Origin: Siderastrea radians
Lineage: Eukaryota; Cnidaria; Anthozoa; Scleractinia; Rhizangiidae
Length of the DNA stretch: 64,000 bases
Direction of reading: 5' to 3'
Assembly: GCA_964017195.1 (NCBI GenBank)
Contig: OZ024895.1
Location: 31,989,375 to 32,053,374, forward strand
In this document: in pieces, positions 1 through 12,653 of the stretch
How the letters are laid out: each line of letters starts with the position of its first letter
Numbering within the stretch: the stretch's first letter is position 1
Translations under genes and position numbers: made by a program
Notes under the pieces: generated by a model
What the model was told of the DNA's origin: nothing
Seen by the model: only the letters and a program-made list of their open reading frames with translations
The model's database searches: none

Positions 1-1211
1 TTCATCCCGATACCCTCCTCTCCCCCAACAAAACTAATAATAATAAAACCTATACAGCTACAAAAACAAAACATTCGTTCTAAAGCTCGAATTCTAGAGT
101 GATGAATGGAGGGTGTATCGAGACATATTTTTCAAAAAGTCGCGAATCATCCCGCATTCCACTGCTAATACGTTGTGGTATGCAGGACACTTTACTCGCC
201 TTCTACGTCGCGATTTCATTTCGTGGACGTTTTCGGTCAAATCACGAGCCACGCCCCTCATAAACAGCAGTTCATGGGTCATGGCTGAGCCTAACGTCAC
301 AAATAACATTGTTGTCGAAACATGGAGCGCACTTGGGACCAACAAAAAATATATATAGTAGCCAACGACAGGGTGGCCAGGGTGAGTGGGGCTAGGCTGG
401 GATGTACCAAGTACATTTAATAAAGTACTTGATATATCCAAAGGCTTCCCTGAAAATAGGGCAACTGTATACTGCATACCAGAAACCTTAGATTTCTTTT
501 GTGAAATAACCCACTACTCTAAATAACCATTAAGTCAATTTGTAATCTGAATGCGACAACCAGGACACAATCCCTCTCTGTGATGTGCTATCCGGACTAA
601 GCTTTGGTGTCACGCTAAAAGGTCAAGGTCAGCATCCTATTTACAGTTGGCCAATCGCATGCAGGTTTTTACGTGCGAGAAGTAACACCATAACTAACTA
701 ACTAACTAACTAGCTTCTGTTTCATTCTCAGCATATGTGCTTCAAGCTTTAGTTCTTTGAGCTACAAGCCTGCTACACAATTTCCCTTCCTCCCTTTCCT
801 TGCTGGGTCCTTAGATAACATGTGACACAGTCAATCGTGAGCAAATGCCTCGTTTCTAGCTACCATACTATTTTGGTATGGAGAGCTTATGGTCAGTGCT
901 TCTATAATTTGTAACCCCTTTAAGCCCCATTGGCAATCACCATTAAATTCTCCTCATATCTATGCTTTTGAAAACGCAGTTTTGTGGAAACGAAGGGAAT
1001 CATAACCAAGGAGAATTTATCCTCACACAGATTGTCCACAACTTTACTAGTGATATGTAAGGAGAACTTGCATGCTGATATCGGGGATTTAAAGGAGTTA
1101 TACATCATGGCTACCCATGAACTGCTATTAAAACAATATTTGATAAGATTTGTGTAACCGTATATCATGATGTTTTATCAAGATGTAATTGTTTGGTTAC
1201 AGTCAATCAGC
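1..1211. other. Unassigned flank with no supported gene
   Basis: I see no gene I can defend here. A short (AACT)n microsatellite lies near 688-712. From about 911 the sequence resembles one end of the TTAACCCTTTAAGCCCC repeat family found complete at 12155-12649, but no matching second end is visible, so it is probably a truncated copy. Confidence 0.4.
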
Positions 1212-1215
1212 TTAA

Positions 1216-1815
1216 CCCTATTTAGCCTTGGGGGGGAGGGGTGGGCACATTGTGCCCGCGCTGACTTTAACGAGCTATAACGTTTAAATGGCTGGCCGAA
1301 TAATCACCAAATCTCGTGACTTTTCCTGAAATTTATCAGGGAATATTTTCCTGTGTCAATGACGTGTCTATGATGATTGACATTTCCATAGCAACCGTCT
1401 TCTCAGGAGTGTATTTTGACTATTTTCTGTCGTTTTTCAGTCTTTTTTTCAGTTTTTTACCCTTCGTATGTAAGAAAAAGATAATCCTTTACTTTTTTGT
1501 CCTCATTTCGATTAAGTTTGTTTCCTAGAACAAATTCATATATTGTTCGATGTCGTCATTGTCAACTGTATGACTGCAGGATCGGGATCCAAGATGGCGG
1601 CCTCAAATTCAAAATGGCGGGTTTGTGACGCCATTATGATGTCATGGCGCGTCAGAATTGACACGTCATAATACCAATCTGTTAAGCTAATGACGTACAA
1701 AAAACCTGCCAAGTTTCATCACAAGATCGTTAATACTTTTCGAGATCTGTAGGGGGGGCACAAAGTGCCCCCCCCCCAGGCTCAGAAACTCAAAAAAAGC
1801 CCAGGCGAAATAGGG
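1216..1815. mobile_element. piggyBac-type MITE, copy 1
   Basis: This 600-bp non-coding element starts CCCTATTTAGCC and ends with its near inverted complement (GGCGAAATAGGG). It is flanked on both sides by TTAA (1212-1215 and 1816-1819). CCC-type ends and a TTAA duplication are hallmarks of piggyBac-superfamily elements. A second, diverged copy with the same ends lies at 14005-14588. No transposase is encoded, so it would depend on an enzyme from elsewhere. Confidence 0.8.
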
Positions 1816-2325
1816 TTAATGCTGTTACGAACTGTGCAGGGAGTCTGCATCAGTGGTGACATTTCATCAGTTATGCGAAATACCTTTATTAACATCATTA
1901 ATGTGGCAAGCATATCATGTAGCTTGATTAATAATTGAGTCAATGAAGAGTTTTTAGAATTGAAATAAATCATGGATTCGGGATAAAATGCCCCCATACA
2001 GGTCACCCTTTGCCCCATAGACTGACACGTTTTGCTATTTTGGGGCATTTTGCTCCCACGCCTTTCCTTGGCTGGAGAGAATTATGATCTCTCCCTTAGC
2101 AACCTACACTCTGATAGGATAAGGACCTCTCTCGGGGGGGGGGGATGATGACCCCCCGGAGAGGACTAGTGGCTACGACCCCATGCCCAGAGAGGTTTGT
2201 GAACTCTCACTGTCATGTAGTCTTTAATAGTTTGCTATCTTGACCTGTATGCGACTAATTTGAGTCCTTTAGCCCTTTCTCTTTACTCCATAAACGTGTT
2301 GCTCTTTGTCATTTCCCTAGTGAGT

Positions 2326-2916
2326 AATGCTCAAATTATAGCTGACGAGGTAGCTGAATGGTCCAACAGGAATAGAGTCAAGTTAAATATTGACAAATGT
2401 AAAGAGCTACGTATTTCGTTCGCCGCAGTCAGTCGCGAGTTCCCTCCTGTAGTTATCGGAGGAGAGTGTATAAAGGCTGTTAGCGACGCTAAACTCTTAG
2501 GGGTAACCATTTCAAGCGACCTTTCTTGGAACGCGCATATCACAGAAGTGATAAAGAAGGCAGCCAAAAGGCTCTATTTTCTTATCCAGCTCAAAAGAGC
2601 CCGAGTTTCTCAGAAAGATCTCTGTCTTTTCTACGTCACATGTGTGCGTTCCGTTATTGATTATGCCGCACCTGTCTTCCATTATTCTCTGCCGGCTTAC
2701 TTAACGCACGAATTAGAGCGCGTTCAGAGGAGGGCGATGCGAATCATCTGCCCCGGCATTGAGTATCAGCATGCTCTAGCGCTAGTGAACCTTCCAACTG
2801 TAGCGAAGCATCACAACGATATTTGCAAGCACACCTTTGAGAATATCTGTAACGACAGCGGCCACAAACTTAAGAAACACTTTTGCCACCCTTATATGAT
2901 TGTAAGTACAATTTAA
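2326..2916 (+). pseudogene. Reverse transcriptase C-terminal fragment
   Basis: About 195 codons remain of a LINE reverse transcriptase. The stretch LLGVTISSDLSWNAHI is the block typical of CR1/L2-class proteins just after the palm domain, followed by the thumb-like helical region (VRSVIDYAAPVFH). The catalytic palm motif with its paired aspartates should lie upstream and is absent, so this copy cannot encode an active enzyme. The open frame extends upstream to 2260 but that part does not look like reverse transcriptase. No in-frame stop interrupts the remnant, suggesting a fairly young insertion. Confidence 0.75.
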
Positions 2917-3232
2917 GGCACGCGCGCACCTTTAACTTGCCGCGGTGTAAGACAAACAGATTTAAAAACAGTTTTATTATGGCGTCATGCTCTCTGGTGA
3001 ATGCAAAAAGTGAATAACTAGGTTTTTAATGTTATCAGTATTAGCGATATAGTTTTTAGATATTATAAAAATAATTATTAGTATTATTAAATTTTATAAC
3101 TATTATTATTATTTTTAGATTTTAGACATTATAAATTTTAAATTTTAAATTTTGTAAATTTGTATCATAATGTAGAATACGCAATTCAGCTCTATGAGCT
3201 GTAAAGTATTTTAATAAAGTACCTACCTACCT
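2326..3232 (+). mobile_element. 5'-truncated non-LTR retrotransposon
   Basis: The 3' third of a LINE: the end of a reverse-transcriptase ORF (to 2916), then an AT-rich 3' UTR with AATAAA near 3212, and a terminal run of short ACCT repeats (about 3218-3232) in place of a poly-A tail. Short-repeat 3' ends are seen in CR1/L2-like LINEs. The 5' end is missing, as expected of incomplete target-primed reverse transcription. The exact 5' junction is uncertain. Confidence 0.7.
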
Positions 3233-5072
3233 AGTCGTGGGTTGGAAGCGTTACGTTTTCGTGTAAAAATACTGTATACCCAAAAACAAAACCTGGCATT
3301 CCTTTTCCCCTAAGCCCCTAGCCGACCTTGCTAATTGACCCCGTTAGCTGATTTATCTCACCCACAAAACAATTAGAAGTACTATTTGCCCTTCTTGGAA
3401 CATGCACTGATCGGTAAAACTAAAGAGCAGTTTCCGACAGCTGCTTGAAAAATCTCGATTTGATTGTAGACGCACAATGGTCATCTAGTGAGATGAGAAC
3501 TAAATAGGACAGCTAAGTTAAATTAAATTTGTCGGAACATTGAATGACAATACATTATACGTAGAACAAAGGCTACATTTCGCTGGAAAAAATAAAGATA
3601 ATGGTAATTGCGTGATCCGACGATCGTAGTTTCACCGAATAAAAAATATATTTTCTTCGGCCATTCGAAAGTTCACCGCGTGTCTTCCCGCCACAGTCGC
3701 AATTTCATCAGTGTGACCGGGATATTGGCACGACTTTCGTGCTCGCCAGAATCTTCCTGAAAGGTGCCTATGCCTCGGGCAGATGGTCATCCCAACGACC
3801 AGGGCTGCTGAAAAACCGCGAATGTCAGCTCTCGCCAAGATCAGCTCGCATTCGGTAACGTCGTGACAGCTCCCCAGAAGAAATATCCGAGCTGCACTCT
3901 GAAAGCAAAATGTGGCTCTCCTCGCCCCTACTCGATCCACACTCGGTCTGCATGAATTCATGTGAAGAATAGCGGAATGCAAAAGAAGCCAATTTGCAAA
4001 ACAGACCTTCTCAGAGCAAGCTGAGCTGGTGTTACAAAATACACAAACTTTATATTACGCATTTTCTGATTTTTGTCTTAATTGAATTAGCGTGAAATGA
4101 ACAAGTGCGGCTTGAAAAACAAACACTGCGTTAGCGCGTCGTGGGAACTGAAAAAGGAACAGGCCGAATAAGAAAAACTTTCAAAGAAAGTCTAAAATAC
4201 CCCCCCCCCCCCCCCCACTCCGATAAGAACTAATTCTTTTGTTTGGCCATATTTTTATGGCGAAAATGTTTTGTCGGATACAGGTATGAGATGACAAACA
4301 AAAATTCAGAATTTAATTTGCATATCCATGAGAGCGAAAAATATTCACTGCCGGTTACTGTTGAATATCAAAAACGGGCAGAGTTTTCATCAATAGTGGT
4401 TAAAAACACAAGTGTTGTTTATTTTTTTACTCACTTATTTTCTGGCTATTATGATACTTCCATACATTTTGTTTCAGAAATCGGAATAATTATCAGTCGG
4501 ACCGCTTTACGTTCGCTTTTGGCGAATTTGGGATATTCGCAGGGGTCGATACGGCGCGGATTGGAGAGTGCCCACAAGTTTTAATTTTTAAGTTAGTAGA
4601 CTGGTCTTAACACTTTTGAATTATAGCAGACTTGACTCAAAGTCAGGTCCCACTTTTGCGAGAATGGTCTTCAAGTTCTGGTATGCAAATTTCCCACACA
4701 CTCCAGAGTTTCTTGCAGGTATCTTAGAAAATCCATACCTCAATCCAAATTTTGTAAAATACAGTTATTAAACCTTTAAACTATTAAAGAAAGACGGACC
4801 TTTAATATAAAAAAACATTTGGTTTATTCAGATGTGTACCCACGTTTTGGCAGCGCTCGACATTTATAGCAAAATCGCAGAGTTTCCGAAGGCAAATTTG
4901 GTAGTTTTGCGGAGACCTGGAAAAACACCTCGCAAAATGCGAAAAAAGTAGAATTGATCCAAATAAATGTGATATTTGTTCATGGCATATAATGGTTGAA
5001 TTTCGCTGAAAAATTCAGGAAAATCGGCGAGGGGCCAGAATTTGCCTTATCCGTTCTTACGCGGACAGCCAT
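3233..5072. other. Non-coding stretch with poly-C run
   Basis: No gene is supported. A run of 17 or more C lies at about 4201-4217. The open frames present are short and lack recognisable domains. Confidence 0.35.
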
Positions 5073-5594
5073 TTACATTTGATCCACGTCACGCGTGAAC
5101 GGAACTCTAAAATTCAAAACAACGTGATGAGTCACGTTCTCCATATTTGGGCATTCGCCTTGTGTTTCTTGAGATTCAGAGAGGGATTTCGATAATCGAA
5201 AGGAGATTTCCAATCTGTCAAAGATTTTTCGAAATGTTCAGACCTGGTTATGTTTTAAAATGCCTTAGGTCGGAAGAACAGGCCATGTAGGCCTCTCCAC
5301 AAGGAAACGAGAAGACGAATAATTGATCGTTATTTGACTGGAGAGGGACCGAAAGCGATCTCCACAGCAGCTCGTGCAACTCCTGGCGCTGTTTATTGTA
5401 TCATTCGACATCATGAAACGTTCAGTACACGTGAGGCGTTCAGTCAAGGGGGACGAAGTTATCCTTCTAAACTTTCACACGACGTTGCATGTAGAATCTA
5501 TTGAATTGTTCAAACTAGCGAAACCTAGGATATATGGGTGGGAAAACCGCGAAAGATTGTTGAGCAGTAGCTTATGCAATAGACGAGGCACAGG

Positions 5595-6335
5595 TCACCA
5601 AAGCGTAATATGAGAGTTTGTATGGAGCTGAAATTCGATTGAAAATAATCGGCAGTTTTCGTGGAAAATTCCTAAAAATCAAAATAGAGTTTGAAAAACC
5701 TTACCTGTTGTCCCGGGGGGGGGGTACTTGGGTCAATTTTTGCTGGGTATGTGCCGCTGGCCTATCCAGACCCCTACCCCATTATAGTCTATTCTGTAGC
5801 CAATTATAGACCCCATGTTAGTCACTTTTGGGCAAATATACCCCAAATCTCTACTTGCCGGAATTTACTTACCCCCGAAATCCCGCAAATTTGCGACCCC
5901 ATTCTAGTAACTCTATTAGCTCCTAATGAAAATGCAACCCCATTATAGTCAATCCAGTCGTGAAAATGCGACCCCATCCAGCGGCACATCCCCATTAGCC
6001 TATTACTAGGAAGTACACCCCCCGGGCCTGTTGTGTGTTTGCTGTGTCTTTACCGTTTTTCCGAACTGCTGAAGGCCGTTTGGGGCGATATTCTGTTTAA
6101 CGGTCGAAGCGACGTCTTGTCACGTACTGGCTTTACTTTGACAGATGTCGCATCGACCGTTAAACAGAAAATCGCCCCAAACGGCCTCCAGAAGCTCGGA
6201 AAAGCAAACACACAACAGGTAATGGTCTTCAAACTCTATTTCGCTTTTTAGGTATCTTGCACGGAAAACTGACCATTTACATTTTGGATCGAATTTCAGC
6301 TCCATACAAACAACTCACATTACGCTTTGGTTAAC
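5595..6335. mobile_element. Foldback (long inverted repeat) element
   Basis: The left arm (about 5595-5711 plus 6027-6118) and right arm (about 6150-6335) are near-perfect inverted copies, meeting in a short loop at about 6119-6149. Matching landmarks are ACCAAAGCGTAAT at the outer ends and TTTAACGGTCGA at the hinge. The left arm is interrupted by the 315-bp element at 5712-6026; the intact right arm shows the uninterrupted sequence. No coding capacity. Confidence 0.7.
5712..6026. mobile_element. hAT-type MITE inserted in the foldback arm
   Basis: A 315-bp element with ends CCCGGGGGGGGG-TACTT and AAGTACACCCCCCGGG. It is flanked by a perfect 8-bp duplication CCTGTTGT (5704-5711 and 6027-6034), as expected of hAT transposition. 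The opposite foldback arm carries the single-copy target, which confirms the insertion. No ORF. Confidence 0.85.
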
Positions 6336-6459
6336 TGTGGACGAAGCGTCGGCTTTGTCTTTAATCAACCTCGCAACTAGGAAAAACTGTCATCAGTAAT
6401 TGCTTGACACGGCAGATATATCTTGGTTTTCGTCCACTTCCTTCGGAGCTACCGTTCTT

Positions 6460-7173
6460 ATAATCTCGTTCCCAGATCTCGCGGGTGGGCGAAGCCGAAG
6501 GCGAGATCTGGTCAAGTAAGAAAATTCGAATTTTTTGATTGGCTGTTTCAAAACATGGCTGTCACAGCGCTAAAATTTGAACGTGCGTTGCGAGGCTTCT
6601 CAGGGCCTCTAGGGAATTCAATGTCTGTTTTTATGCAAATTAGACATTGTGCACGCAATCATAATATATGCATTCTTGGGACATTTCGTTGTTCACAGTC
6701 AGCCTCAAAAGTCAAGAAGATTTCTTCTCAGTTCTTCATAGCACTATAAAGCTATTTCTAACGAATAACGATGTTCCGCCTTAAGAATCCGCCGTAAGAA
6801 TACTTACGTGACCCGATCAAATTTGCATAAAACCTAGACATGTCTAGTCATTGCATGTAGCCGCCGAATGAACACTTAATCAAATAAAATATTATTTACC
6901 CGAACTGAGCTTTGATGATTGCCTTCTGCTTTATTCTGTAGTAAAACACTTTGCTAGATATCATTCCAGGAAAGACGAGATTGGTTAAGCATTCGTTATT
7001 CATTTGGTTAAGCGTTGGTTATTCATTTGATTGCCATTTTCTTAGAATTGTCTCGGGCATGCGCTATTGACTTGCCTGCCACATTCCTGACAGGCAATCA
7101 CGTGGTACAAATCGGATTTTACCAGATCTCGCCTTCGGCTTCGCCCACCCGCGAGATCTGGGAACGAGATTAT
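6460..7173. mobile_element. Element with 53-bp perfect inverted repeats
   Basis: 6460-6512 and 7121-7173 are perfect inverted complements. Each arm also folds on itself, because AGATCTCGC and GCGAGATCT flank a GC-rich loop, so each end can form its own hairpin. The ~600-bp interior has no recognisable gene. The superfamily is not determined; no clear target duplication is seen. Confidence 0.65.
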
Positions 7174-7849
7174 TCAGCTCCAAGGTTTGTGCTCGTTCGG
7201 TTGAAACAGGAATCACGCGTCAGCAAAATAATTGACATAATTTCACCTCCTTCTAGTCGTCTAAAACGTTTTTGAACCTCTGACGAGAAGCGAACCCAGA
7301 AAATAACGCGGTCTCTCGACAAAACAAAGATTTGTCCCGTCACAACCCCTTGCTTCTACAAAGATAGAAGCCATTTTCGGAAATTTCAATGAGATCTTCA
7401 ATATTTCCCTTGTGATCTCCGTTACGTCACTGAAAGTAGCTTGTTTATTTGAAGACTCGGATCACGTGTTGAGGTTTCCGTTCACGCGTGACGTGGATCA
7501 ACTGTAAGTTGCTTACATAATGCCAATGACGTCATTGCTAGGGGTCATGAATATTCAATGCGGTTTGAATAGTATTTGTTAGTTTGAGTTATTTACATAC
7601 ATTGGACAGTTTTCCTGGAAAGGTTATTTTCTTATAGTATATGGCATATTGTAGGTTACAATATTAGGGATTTAAGATGTATTTAAAGTTTTGGGACGTT
7701 GCATTTTTGTAGTACAGAAGACCCCCGTTGTGTTGAACAGCCGTTATCGCTTGTTGTCTTGTTTCCTTGGATACCGTTCTACTGTTGTTTGTATTTGCTG
7801 TCTCCAACTCACACCTTGCAGTCACAGACAGAAACCTGTTTCCCTTGGA

Positions 7850-8241
7850 TACCGTTTTTACTCGATTAAGCGCCTCCCCCAATTGAGCGCCGCCCTTGAT
7901 TACACGCCGCATATGAATGCGTCGCATTCATTCACAACAATGCGGCGCTTAATCGAAGCATCATCAGAAACGAATCCTTTTGACTGTGATGAATCTACGC
8001 CTTCTGATGTCGTATCTGACTACGACTGAGTGGCATTGACATCTTGTAAAAAGGAGACAGTGGATGACATTGATATGAACATTGTTTATCTTGTTGTTAA
8101 CATTTGCTTGTTATCATTTACAAATGTTATGATTTTTTAAAGAGCGTCGCCCTCCAATAAACGCAGCCCCCGAATAAGCGCCGGATCCGAAACACTAAAA
8201 ATTTAAAGAGCTCCGCGGCGATTAATCGAGTGAAAACGGTA
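7850..8241. mobile_element. MITE inside the dispersed repeat, copy 1
   Basis: Ends TACCGTTTTTACTCGATTAA and the near inverse (TTAATCGAGTGAAAACGGTA). The interior is rich in GCGCCGC / AATAAACGC motifs and contains an inverted GCGGCGCTTAATCGA block. The second copy is at 17184-17525. Non-coding. Confidence 0.65.
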
Positions 8242-8242
8242 C

Positions 8243-8472
8243 TGTTAGACAGTGGTGCTGTTGTGGTTAGCGCATCGGACGTGTTTCACTGGAAGATCTC
8301 AGTGTTGGTGGTTCGACGCTAGGTTCGTCTGCGCACTGGATTTTTGTTTCCTAAGGCAACAAACTTTTACTTCACATTCTCTAACACTGAACAGGTGTAT
8401 AAATGGGGACATGTCCCGGCCAAAAACTGCCATGGTAATGCTGTGATGGACTGGCATCCCATCCAAGGGTAG
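8243..8472 (+). mobile_element. tRNA-derived SINE, copy 1
   Basis: A tRNA-like head shows a pol III A-box-like stretch (TGGTTAGCGCAT, about 8264-8275) and a B box (GGTTCGACGCT, 8310-8320). The body ends in GATGGACTGGCATCCCATCC, a conserved 3' module of several animal SINE families. It follows directly on the MITE. The equivalent at 17527-17769 keeps both boxes with substitutions. Confidence 0.65.
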
Positions 8473-9356
8473 AAGTTGTTACACCATTCAATGTTACCTT
8501 TAAAAGAAAATGTATTTCCCTCAGCTTTCAAAAAGTATAGTAATTTTGTGATTGCGCCGGAGTTTTCAGGATAGCAGGAGTCGTCTGTGTTTTTGTGCGT
8601 ATTTGTTATTTGCTACTTGTTTTAGAGAACTTAAAATGTCTTATTACGGTCAGTGATTTTGCATTTTTGTAGAGCTGTAATGCTGGGTGCATTTTTCACT
8701 TCAATGTGATCCTTGTGTGAGTTAAATAAGACTAACCGTTTCGTTAATAAACCAGTTAAGCGTGATCATGACATTGCTGTTTCCTGTACAAATGTTGTGT
8801 CTTTTGAGAATCTCTTTTTTCCTTCGGGCGATCGAGAACTGAGGCGAGCGCACGATCAATAAGAAAATCGGGCTACTCGAGGGCTTTATAATTTGTCACC
8901 AGAGCTTTGACGTTAGTTAGTCTGCTTCCAACCTTTTTTTGGGAGGGGGGTGGAGATAGTGACGCGAGCATGCCAGCTCGTTTAATTTAAAAGCACCCAC
9001 TTTCGTTTGTTGTTCGATTTATCGTTTGTGAAGATAGAAGGTCTTTGAAAAGACACTAGAGCTTACATGTTGTTTTATTAATTGAAGTCTACAAATAGAG
9101 AAGAGCGAGATTAAAGTTCCGGGCTCCTTGCATAGTTCTCTTGCGTTTTTATTTTAAGACAGAGATATTCTATCAACGGAGATTTTGAAAGCAACTTTCG
9201 ATGTTTTTTGAAACCAAGATTTATCGTTTGGGTGTGAACAATAACGATTATTTATTCATATGGCCTGGAGGCCCTCCGTCCTCAGCCATTACAAAGTTGA
9301 GGAGCGCGGGCTCACTTGCCTGAGACAGCGGCTAGTAATGGAGCCTATCATAACTC

Positions 9357-12150
9357 AAAGTAGAATTTTTGGTCGTTTTCGTTGCGTGGACTTTAAAAGG
9401 GAATGACCGCAAACTTGTGGATAGAAAATTTTAAAATCATGCAGATGAACAGTAAATGAAAATGAACAAAAACGGTGCATGCCTGTGGACTTCCGTTTTA
9501 AGATTTGATGAAATTCAACCACTGACATATTGGGAGTCTTCCGGCCTAGTTCTTACTTCACGACGAGACTATTTTACATTTTTTCTGTTAGGTTGCCGGA
9601 GGTGGTGTGCAGGAATCCCCCCCCCCCCCCAAAAAAAAAACCCACACCTATTTTCTGTTGCAGGTGTTATCGTCAGCGAAGAGAATGATTTTGAGCCGTT
9701 TTCGTTTCGACGATCATGCTATGCAATTGGCGTGTTTTATTCTTTAGTAACAGGTTTTTCTTATCTCAATTGCGTAATGCCAGCCAGCGCTGGCCAGCGA
9801 GCCCTCGGGCAGGAGAAACTCCTCTTGTACCATCGGTGAAATTACACCTCCTCATCTTACATAGGTTATGAACATGATTAATTTGTAAATTTTGTTTTGA
9901 ATAAGGGTTGTATCTGAAAACAGGGCAAGATAATTCACATATTTGAGGTCGAATAGCAGCGTTAGGGTACTCAATCTGTTAGCTGCACACCACCGTCGCT
10001 AAATTCCGAAGGAGGACTCCTCCAGGGAGGGGTAGGGATCACACGCGCTTGCTCACAGAGAATGTCACGTGATTGAGTTCTGCGCTGTTCATGTGCTAAT
10101 GTGGTTGACGAAGAAGGGCTGGATTTTCTGTTTTCATCTGTGCTGTGTTTCTGCGCATGAGGTAGGCAGTGGAGCCCATAATACATTACAGTGATAATCT
10201 ACGTAGACAAGAAGCGTTTGAATTTCAGTGTTACATTCTGTTTCGTGATCGTGTTTCTGGATGGTGTGGCTTGTTGCAAGTTATGACTATTTTTTCCATA
10301 CCTTTTAGCGTTGATCCGAAGACTGTCTTCTACGTTTAATCTGTACTTTTCATTATCGTTAAAGTTGGTTTTCGAGCTAATTATACTTTCCACTGCCTTA
10401 AATTGTATGTACGTCGTATGATTCGTAATTGAAAATCAGGATGTGTTCCAAAATAGCGGGACCTCTGGATTTAGGACATGAAATGAACAATTTCAGACGG
10501 GAAAGTTGTTACACTGTATACACAGAGCTCTCAAGTCTCACGCATTGAGCGTGAGACTCACGCAAACGAATGCAATCTTACACTCTCACGCTGAAACTAA
10601 TATTTCTCACGCATTTAAGGTTTTTGATTTAAACAGTTCATTTTGAGGCAGAAAATTGCTGCTTAAGTTAAGTGACTGCCTAATGAACCATCACTCTGGG
10701 AATAACTCACTCCATGTTCCCCTTGTACCGGCTTTGAACGCTTTCTTCTCGTGCAGAGCCAGCGTTATTTACTAACTATTGCACATGCTCACATGCTGAC
10801 CGCAGACCGGTAACATGGACTCTCTCCACACATGATGGGGGAACTACAACAAAGAGCATCAGTGATCAGAGTGACAGCATGTAGAAGAAACTTCTGTTGT
10901 TTAGCGTTATGACATGTTAATTTGACTTCTGGATAAGACAGAATGTTAAGAAAGAGTTGATATTAGTCCAATTGGAAGAAAATTCTGGGATGTGAATAGT
11001 TACTTTCGAAGGGCCTCGTTTCCACTCAGAATAAAGGACAACACGTCTTAGCTACTTCAATTTATCGAATTTTCTGGGGAGCATGCCCCCTGACCACCCC
11101 CCTAGAAAGGTGACACCTTCAGTGTCACAACAGACGGCCATGCCATCAAAAATCTCACTATTTTATTGGCAACAAATCAACTTGAGAACTCTGTATACAT
11201 TTAACACAGTGACTAATTTTAGTCACGACGTATTAAGCAATTCACTTCCATCCATAAATACAGTGGAACCACAAGATAATGCGGGTTCAATTCCAGCTGT
11301 TACCATGCCTCCCCAGACACACTCCCGGGGATTTTTTTACTTGAGTCCTATTCCCCAACCCCAGGCATACAAAAGGGGACAATTTTAGAACAGTTGAAAA
11401 CCCTTCTGAGTTCTGAAGTAGGGCAAATAATCTTAATCTGATTAACCTGAATGGAACTCCAATCACACTGCCTTGTAATTTAAAGTGAATTACTGACAAC
11501 TCTTAAATTCCTAGAAAAAATGTGGAATGGCATCTTTTGTATCTTTCAGTGACAATTTATTTCTTGTCTTCAACAAAATCAAAATGTTTAACTCTAACTA
11601 TGTATTACAACGTCATTAATACATCTGAAACAAGAAAATGAATTTCATTAAACCAAAAACACTAGCTATATTTCTTCTGGAGGAAACCCGAAGCTCTATC
11701 TCTTGGATAGTAATTTTCCAAAACCAATCTGGAATAAGGATCTTTTTTACTCCTATATGTAAAAGATAGGGCATTTTTCTGCAACAATTTGTTTACAAAC
11801 TGCTCAACAATTACCTGGAAAATGTATACTGACACGTAGACTTAATGACCATTCTATCAAGCCATGAACATTCCTTGCATGTAAGGAGTTATTAAGTTGG
11901 GTCGACTTGCCTTGCCCCCTACCCTCAGAAGAAAACCATGTGAAAACCTGTGGGCCAGAAGGGCTGGAGTTTCTGGGGGGGGGGGGGTAGGAGGGGGAAA
12001 GGGACTGGGAAGATGTGTTGGTTATATTTATAGAGTTCTATGTGTGCAGGGTTTTGGCTAAGATTTATTTGGCTTTCAAATTCAACAGTTTTATAACTGT
12101 TGCAGCACCCAGTGATCGGTTGAATCATGCAATTGCTACACAGTTTTGAA
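9357..12150. other. Gene-poor stretch with simple sequence
   Basis: No gene supported. A run of C followed by A lies at about 9618-9640. A small hairpin (GTCTCACGC and GCGTGAGAC, 10535-10557) and a G run near 11976-11987 are the only structures noticed. Confidence 0.4.
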
Positions 12151-12154
12151 TTAA

Positions 12155-12649
12155 CCCTTTAAGCCCCAACATCATTAATACAAATCCTCCTTGCTGATCT
12201 CCGTAGATTTTATGATTATTGATTTGGAGAATCTGTTTGAACAATGCTCATACATGAATTGCTTTTAGACCACAAGGGGACAATATTAAATGAATTTTCC
12301 AAAAGAAAAAACGAGCCAAAATTAGTTTTTAAATATTTTATCTGAGACATAAGGCAGAAACTTGAAAAATTCTGCCAGACGTTTTCAAGTCGCACACCAT
12401 TTCCATCCTGGCCATCCCTCTCCAGACATACTTATTATAGTTTCCGTGTACTGGAATACCCATTTTAATACTACTGGACCATTATTTTTAGGCTTCCGTA
12501 GGTAAAAATGTGTGTTTTGGCTTTTCACAGTGAATATACTAAAAATTGACTGCCCCTTTAAGACAATTCATGTTTGGCGATCATTTGCAAAATTCTTATG
12601 ACCTGTATGAGGAGAAAGTTGATGCTGATCACTTTTGGGGCTTAAGGGG
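12155..12649. mobile_element. MITE with TTAA duplication, second family
   Basis: Ends CCCTTTAAGCCCC and GGGGCTTAAGGGG, flanked by TTAA (12151-12154 and 12650-12653). About 495 bp, non-coding. The TTAA target and CCC ends again suggest piggyBac-type mobilisation, but the sequence family differs from 1216-1815. Confidence 0.75.
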
Positions 12650-12653
12650 TTAA

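Larger units (their letters stand above)
5073..7507. mobile_element. Composite element with 32-bp inverted repeats, hosting nested MITEs
   Basis: The outer arms 5073-5104 and 7476-7507 are inverted copies of one another with one mismatch; the core is TTGATCCACGTCACGCG and its complement. Between them lie a foldback element (5595-6335) that itself contains a hAT-type MITE, and a second inverted-repeat element (6460-7173). No transposase is present. I could not settle a target duplication for the outer arms, so calling them the ends of one transposon is inference. Confidence 0.5.
7570..9356. repeat. Dispersed ~1.8-kb repeat, copy 1
   Basis: Closely similar to 16891-18856 in the same orientation, with small indels. 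Landmarks shared by both are GTTAGTTTGAGTTATTTACA at the left, a MITE, a SINE, and a GC-rich block starting CCTTCGGGCGATCGAGAA. No ORF with recognisable domains is conserved between the copies. It is probably a large non-autonomous element or an older composite duplication. Confidence 0.75.

Noticed and set aside
94..477. A 127-codon minus-strand open frame with a hydrophobic N-terminal half
   Set aside because: No recognisable domain, no promoter or splice context I trust, and similar chance frames occur throughout the flanks.
3632..3982. 116-codon minus-strand open frame
   Set aside because: Composition is not protein-like and no motif is visible; most likely chance.
8260..8325. A true tRNA gene
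   Set aside because: A- and B-box-like sequences are present but the cloverleaf does not close and a SINE body follows; a tRNA-derived SINE is the better explanation.
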